A program made the position numbers and the translations under genes. Below the pieces are notes generated by a model. It did not search any database, was not told where the DNA came from, and saw only the letters and a list, made by a program, of their open reading frames with translations. From contig DEIV01000080.1 of assembly GCA_002352665.1 (NCBI GenBank), forward strand, positions 1 through 36,021: 36,021 nt of DNA, given 5' to 3'. Of this stretch, positions 32,688 through 36,021 are shown in pieces; within the stretch, counting starts at the first letter, position 1; every line of letters starts with the position of its first letter. This DNA comes from Flavobacteriaceae bacterium UBA2765 (lineage in GTDB: Bacteria; Bacteroidota; Bacteroidia; Flavobacteriales; Flavobacteriaceae).

Positions 32688-33596
32688 ATGGATGCATTGA
32701 GTAATATATTAGAATTTATCAAATTAAAAAGTGCTGTTTATTTTAAATCAGATTTTTCGGCTCCTTGGGGAATGAAAATTTCAAAAGGGCCATATGCACA
32801 ATTCCATATGATTGTAAAAGGAAAGTGTTTGCTCAATATTCATGATGGAAAAACAAAGGAATTATATGCAGGTGATATCGTAATTTTTCCTTTTGGAGGT
32901 TCACATTGGATTGCAGATACTAAAGAAAGTCAGAAACAAAATGGGTTAAAAGTAGTTGAGTCTATATGGAATAACAATCCATTATTTAAAGGTAATAACT
33001 TTTCAACTACATTAATTTGTGGACATTTTGAATTTGATAGAAGCGTTGAACATTCCTTTATTCAATCATTACCATCATTCATTCATATTACAGATATGGA
33101 ACGAAAGGAATTTTCATGGTTAGAATCTATAAGTAATTTAATAATGCAAGAGTCAGGTACAGATACTATGGGTAATGCTGTTACTGTAAATCGGTTAGCA
33201 GAAGTGTTATTTATTCATGCCATTAGAGCTTATATTTTACAAAATACCGATGAAACCGGATTTTTTGCTGCATTAAAGGATGCTAAATTAAGCTCCGTTT
33301 TAAAGTTAGTTCATAACAATCCTGAAAAAAATTGGACTTTAGAAAATCTTTCGTCAGAAGCAGGTATGTCTAGAACGCTCTTTGCAAATAAATTTAGAGA
33401 TATCGTTGGGGAAACTCCACTACATTATATTACCAATTGGCGTATTTTAAAAGCCAAACAGTTTTTAAGAGAAAGCTCTGATCCTATTGTCGAAGTTGCC
33501 GAAAAGGTTGGCTATTCATCTGAGGCAGCTTTCAATAGAGTTTTCAAGAAAAAAGTTTTAAAAACTCCGGCTGCATACAGGAGAACTACTAGTTAA
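32688..33596 (+). CDS. AraC-family transcriptional regulator with N-terminal cupin domain
   Basis: A 302-residue DNA-binding regulator. The N-terminal cupin-type domain (about 15-170) shows APWGMKISKGPYAQFHMIVK, GDIVIFPFGGSHWIAD and LICGHFEFDR, the pattern of the cupin-6 AraC subgroup. Two helix-turn-helix units end the protein (about 200-300): WTLENLSSEAGMSRTLFANK and DPIVEVAEKVGYSSEAAFNR, followed by FKKKVLKTPAAYRR. The ATG at 32688 is preferred over an in-frame TTG at 32661, which lies inside the promoter box. It is divergent from the YHS/peroxiredoxin operon with a shared 106-bp region carrying a repeat suited to an AraC site, so it probably controls that operon and itself. Confidence 0.92.
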   Translation: MDALSNILEFIKLKSAVYFKSDFSAPWGMKISKGPYAQFHMIVKGKCLLNIHDGKTKELYAGDIVIFPFGGSHWIADTKESQKQNGLKVVESIWNNNPLFKGNNFSTTLICGHFEFDRSVEHSFIQSLPSFIHITDMERKEFSWLESISNLIMQESGTDTMGNAVTVNRLAEVLFIHAIRAYILQNTDETGFFAALKDAKLSSVLKLVHNNPEKNWTLENLSSEAGMSRTLFANKFRDIVGETPLHYITNWRILKAKQFLRESSDPIVEVAEKVGYSSEAAFNRVFKKKVLKTPAAYRRTTS

Positions 33597-33616
33597 ATAT
33601 TTTCTATTTTTGAAAA

Positions 33617-34549
33617 ATGAATCACGGTTTTTATAGTAACGGTAAATTATTACTTACAGGTGAGTATGTTGTCCTTGACGGAGCTGAAGCGTTGGCAATA
33701 CCCACACAATATGGACAAAACCTTTCTGTTCGAAAATTAAATGAATCTAAACTCATTTGGGAGAGTTATACCGACAATGATGAATTATGGCTACAAGTTG
33801 AATTTGATGTACCGCGATTAAGAATTATAACAGCAACTTTTGATGCCACCAATGATGGTGGTAATGACTCTTTGGCTGAAAGCCTTCAAAATATACTCTT
33901 TGAAGCCAAGAAATTAAATCAAGCATTTCTATTCAATCAGCAAGGATATTATATAAAATCGAAGTTGACTTTTGCTAGAAATTGGGGATTAGGTTCTTCC
34001 TCTACCTTGATAAATAATATTGCACAATGGGCAAAAATTGATGCTTTTCAACTACAATTCAATACTTTTGGAGGTAGTGGCTATGATATTGCCTGTGCTC
34101 AAAATGACAGCCCTATTTTATATCAATTAAAAGATCAAAAACCATCATTTAATAATGTGAGTTTTAATCCCAACTTTAAAGATCAACTTTTTTTTGTCCA
34201 CCTCAATAAAAAGCAAAATAGTCGTGAAGGAATAACCAGATATAAAAATTTTAAAGGTAATGTGTCTACTTTCGTGGAAGAAATCTCGCAAATAACAAAT
34301 CAAATTTATACTTGTGATTCATTAACCGAATTTGAAAAATTGCTGGCCGACCATGAAAGGGTTATTTCAAAAATTATACATCAAGAACCTATTCAGAATC
34401 GGTTGTTTTCAGATTATTTCAGTCAGACCAAGAGCTTAGGAGCTTGGGGAGGTGATTTTATATTAGCAACAGGAAATGACGATACCGTAAACTATTTCAA
34501 TAAAAAAGGGTTTGAAACTATAATTAGATATTCAGATATGATATTATGA
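33617..34549 (+). CDS. GYDIA-type GHMP kinase
   Basis: A 310-residue small-molecule kinase of the GHMP superfamily (galactokinase, homoserine, mevalonate, phosphomevalonate kinases). Residues 6-16 (YSNGKLLLTGE) give the N-terminal substrate strand. The ATP loop is WGLGSSSTLINN near residue 122, and the substrate motif GGSGYDIACA near 150 contains the GYDIA sequence that names this flavobacterial subgroup. SLGAWGGDFILAT near the C-terminus is the third GHMP motif. In other Flavobacteriaceae it often lies near HMG-CoA reductase (from memory), suggesting a mevalonate-pathway role, but no such gene is in this window. It is followed by its own terminator. Confidence 0.85.
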   Translation: MNHGFYSNGKLLLTGEYVVLDGAEALAIPTQYGQNLSVRKLNESKLIWESYTDNDELWLQVEFDVPRLRIITATFDATNDGGNDSLAESLQNILFEAKKLNQAFLFNQQGYYIKSKLTFARNWGLGSSSTLINNIAQWAKIDAFQLQFNTFGGSGYDIACAQNDSPILYQLKDQKPSFNNVSFNPNFKDQLFFVHLNKKQNSREGITRYKNFKGNVSTFVEEISQITNQIYTCDSLTEFEKLLADHERVISKIIHQEPIQNRLFSDYFSQTKSLGAWGGDFILATGNDDTVNYFNKKGFETIIRYSDMIL

Positions 34550-34567
34550 CCCTCATTGAGGGTTTTT
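34549..34567 (+). terminator. Rho-independent terminator after the GHMP kinase
   Basis: ACCCTC (34549-34554) pairs with GAGGGT (34558-34563) around a 3-base loop, followed by T residues. The first base of the stem is the last base of the stop codon TGA. Confidence 0.75.
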
Positions 34568-34631
34568 AAAAATTGTTAAACCCTTAGAGCATCAAAATGA
34601 AAAAAATTAAATCTTGTTAAAACATAAATGC

Positions 34632-35843
34632 GTGAAACAAAAGGTAATTATTATTGGCGGTGGTGCAGCAGGATTCTTTGCAGCCATTACCTGTGCAGAA
34701 TACAATCCTGACACCAAAATAATCATCCTTGAGAAAGGAAATCAGGTGCTACAGAAAGTGAAGGTTTCAGGTGGTGGTAGGTGTAATGTCACATATGCAT
34801 GTTTTGACCCAAAAGAGTTATGCGAATTCTATCCTAGAGGAAAAAAAGAATTACTGGGTCCGTTTCATCAATTCATGACAGGTGATACCATGGAATGGTT
34901 TGAAGAACGTGGTGTTCCTTTAAAAACTGAAGATGATAATAGGGTTTTTCCTCAATCAAATTCATCGCAAAGTATCATCAATTGCTTAATGAATGCTGTA
35001 GAAAAAGCTGGTGTTATTTTAAAATTAGGTCAAAACGTAGAGTCGATTTCTAAAGAAAATAACCAATATAAACTAAAAACTAGTTCTGATCAATTTATAG
35101 CCGACAAATTATTAATTGCCTCTGGTAGTAATACTAAAATTTGGGGATTGATTGCAAACCTTGGGCACAAAATAATTCCGCCAGTTCCTTCCTTATTTAC
35201 CTTTAAAATAAATGATACTCGCATTGCAACTATTCCCGGTATTTCTGTGTCAAATGCAACAGTAAAATTAATAGGCTCTAATTTTGAAAGTAGTGGGCCA
35301 TTACTCATCACTCATTGGGGAATTAGCGGACCTGCCATCTTAAAACTTTCAGCATTTGGAGTACGTTTTTTGGCAGAAAAAAATTACCAATATAATGTTC
35401 AAGTTAATTGGTTATCTCAGAAATTATCCATTGTGTTGAACGAACTAAAAATATTTAAAAAAGAAAATCCTAAAAAGCAGATCATTTTAAAATCTGTATT
35501 TAAAGACATTCCAAAACGCTTATGGGAAAAATTAATATTGGCTTCAGCAATTAAACAAGACGAACGTTGGGCGGAAATATCGAATAAGCAATTAGAAAAT
35601 TTAGCAAATCAATTGACCAATACCACTTTTAATGCCAATGGCAAGACCACTTTTAAGGAAGAATTTGTTACTGCCGGTGGTGTTGATCTAAAAGAGATTA
35701 ATTTTAAGCGCTTCGAAAGCAAAATAAACGAGAACTTATTCTTTGCTGGTGAAGTTTTGAATATTGATGCCGTTACTGGCGGATTTAATTTTCAAAATGC
35801 TTGGACGGGTGGTTATATTGTCGGGAAAGCGATGTCCTCCTAA
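34632..35843 (+). CDS. HI0933/BaiN-family FAD-dependent oxidoreductase
   Basis: A 403-residue flavoprotein of the HI0933 (YhiN/BaiN) family. The FAD-binding Rossmann loop is VIIIGGGAAGFFAA near the start. Family marks include VKVSGGGRCNVT, FFxxxGVPLKTEDDNRVFPQ-like residues (EERGVPLKTEDDNRVFPQ), LLIASGSNTKIWG, and the C-terminal GEVLNIDAVTGGFNFQNAW, which closes over the FAD. The substrate is not settled for most members. The likely start is GTG at 34632; a TTG at 34614 is in frame, while a nearby ATG at 34628 is in the wrong frame. It has no obvious partner; the preceding gene ends in a terminator. Confidence 0.88.
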   Translation: MKQKVIIIGGGAAGFFAAITCAEYNPDTKIIILEKGNQVLQKVKVSGGGRCNVTYACFDPKELCEFYPRGKKELLGPFHQFMTGDTMEWFEERGVPLKTEDDNRVFPQSNSSQSIINCLMNAVEKAGVILKLGQNVESISKENNQYKLKTSSDQFIADKLLIASGSNTKIWGLIANLGHKIIPPVPSLFTFKINDTRIATIPGISVSNATVKLIGSNFESSGPLLITHWGISGPAILKLSAFGVRFLAEKNYQYNVQVNWLSQKLSIVLNELKIFKKENPKKQIILKSVFKDIPKRLWEKLILASAIKQDERWAEISNKQLENLANQLTNTTFNANGKTTFKEEFVTAGGVDLKEINFKRFESKINENLFFAGEVLNIDAVTGGFNFQNAWTGGYIVGKAMSS

Positions 35844-35866
35844 GGAGAAGGAATGTGGGTGCTGAC

Positions 35867-35932
35867 TATCATTCAGAACGAAGAGAAGAATCTCAATTTT
35901 AACAATGAGATTCCTCGTACCTCGGAATAACA
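35867..35932. repeat. Imperfect palindromic intergenic repeat
   Basis: An inverted repeat with an 8-base core stem (GAATCTCA at 35888-35895, TGAGATTC at 35906-35913) and a longer imperfect outer stem (ATTCAGAACG against CTCGGAAT). The wording ATTCAGAACGAAG...GAATCTCA closely resembles the dispersed element reading cATTCtGAgCGAAGcGAAGAATCTC seen between genes in many Bacteroidota genomes (from memory). It could also fold as a terminator-like hairpin between convergent genes. Confidence 0.6.
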
Positions 35933-35939
35933 TGAAGAA

Positions 35940-36021
35940 TTAATCCAGACTTTCTTGATAAAACACAAAAAAATCTCGTTTAATCTCATCACGAATCCTT
36001 CTAAATTCACTGTAAATTTCT
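35940..36021 (-). CDS. C-terminal end of an ArsC-like low-molecular-weight phosphatase/arsenate reductase (partial)
   Basis: On the minus strand a frame enters from the window edge and ends at a TAA (complement of 35940-35942). The visible 26 residues read EIYSEFRRIRDEIKRDFFVF then YQESLD. The pattern E-I-x-x-x-F-R-R-x-R-D-E-I is what I associate with the last helix of the ArsC type related to low-molecular-weight tyrosine phosphatases. The catalytic Cys loop would lie outside the window, so the call is tentative. Confidence 0.45.
   Translation of the reverse strand, partial: EIYSEFRRIRDEIKRDFFVFYQESLD

Overview
The window reads as chromosome from a member of the Flavobacteriaceae (Bacteroidota). 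The evidence is an AT-rich base composition, almost no Shine-Dalgarno sites, several TAnnTTTG-type -7 promoter boxes, a SusC/SusD pair, a type IX secretion (T9SS) C-terminal sorting tail, and families largely restricted to this group: DUF4270, the GYDIA-type GHMP kinase, and a short glycogen-synthase-like protein beside glmS and panC. It is mostly core chromosome. I see no insertion sequence, prophage or CRISPR array.

Layout. Positions 1-4548 (minus strand) hold the start of a DUF1538 membrane protein, a Na+/H+-type antiporter with a cytoplasmic TrkA-N domain, and an amino-acid permease fused to two universal-stress domains. A short frameshifted gene remnant follows. 4925-9784 (plus) holds a secreted unknown protein, a deoxynucleoside kinase, a membrane-anchored LuxR-type protein and an outer-membrane beta-barrel protein. 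9855-12871 (minus) pairs a membrane pyrophosphatase with the soluble pyrophosphatase, separated by a terminator. 12970-21843 (minus) is a five-gene nutrient locus: an M14 carboxypeptidase lipoprotein, SusC, SusD, a D-aminoacylase-like amidohydrolase, and a T9SS-exported protein whose motif order resembles zinc amidohydrolases. 22096-24629 (plus) holds tRNA-Leu(CAA), prs, rplY and pth. 24723-28986 (minus) is glmS, a DUF4270 lipoprotein and the glycogen-synthase-like gene. Divergent from it, 29093-31419 carries panC, panD and a UPF0104 membrane protein. 31463-33596 is a peroxiredoxin-like/YHS pair divergent from an AraC regulator. 33617-35843 has the GYDIA GHMP kinase and an HI0933-type flavoprotein. 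The right end holds a palindromic repeat and the tail of an ArsC-like gene.

The most interesting region is 12970-21843. It looks like a polysaccharide-utilisation locus with every carbohydrase replaced by peptide- or amide-cleaving enzymes. This suggests uptake and breakdown of a peptide-like polymer, possibly one containing D-residues or glutamate (inference). A terminator-like hairpin lies between susD and the amidohydrolase and may set the ratio of transporter to enzyme. Other notable points are a 21-bp-spaced direct repeat at the araC promoter (candidate operator), a foldable leader ahead of rplY, a 73-residue tail on the membrane pyrophosphatase, and the LuxR/outer-membrane pair.
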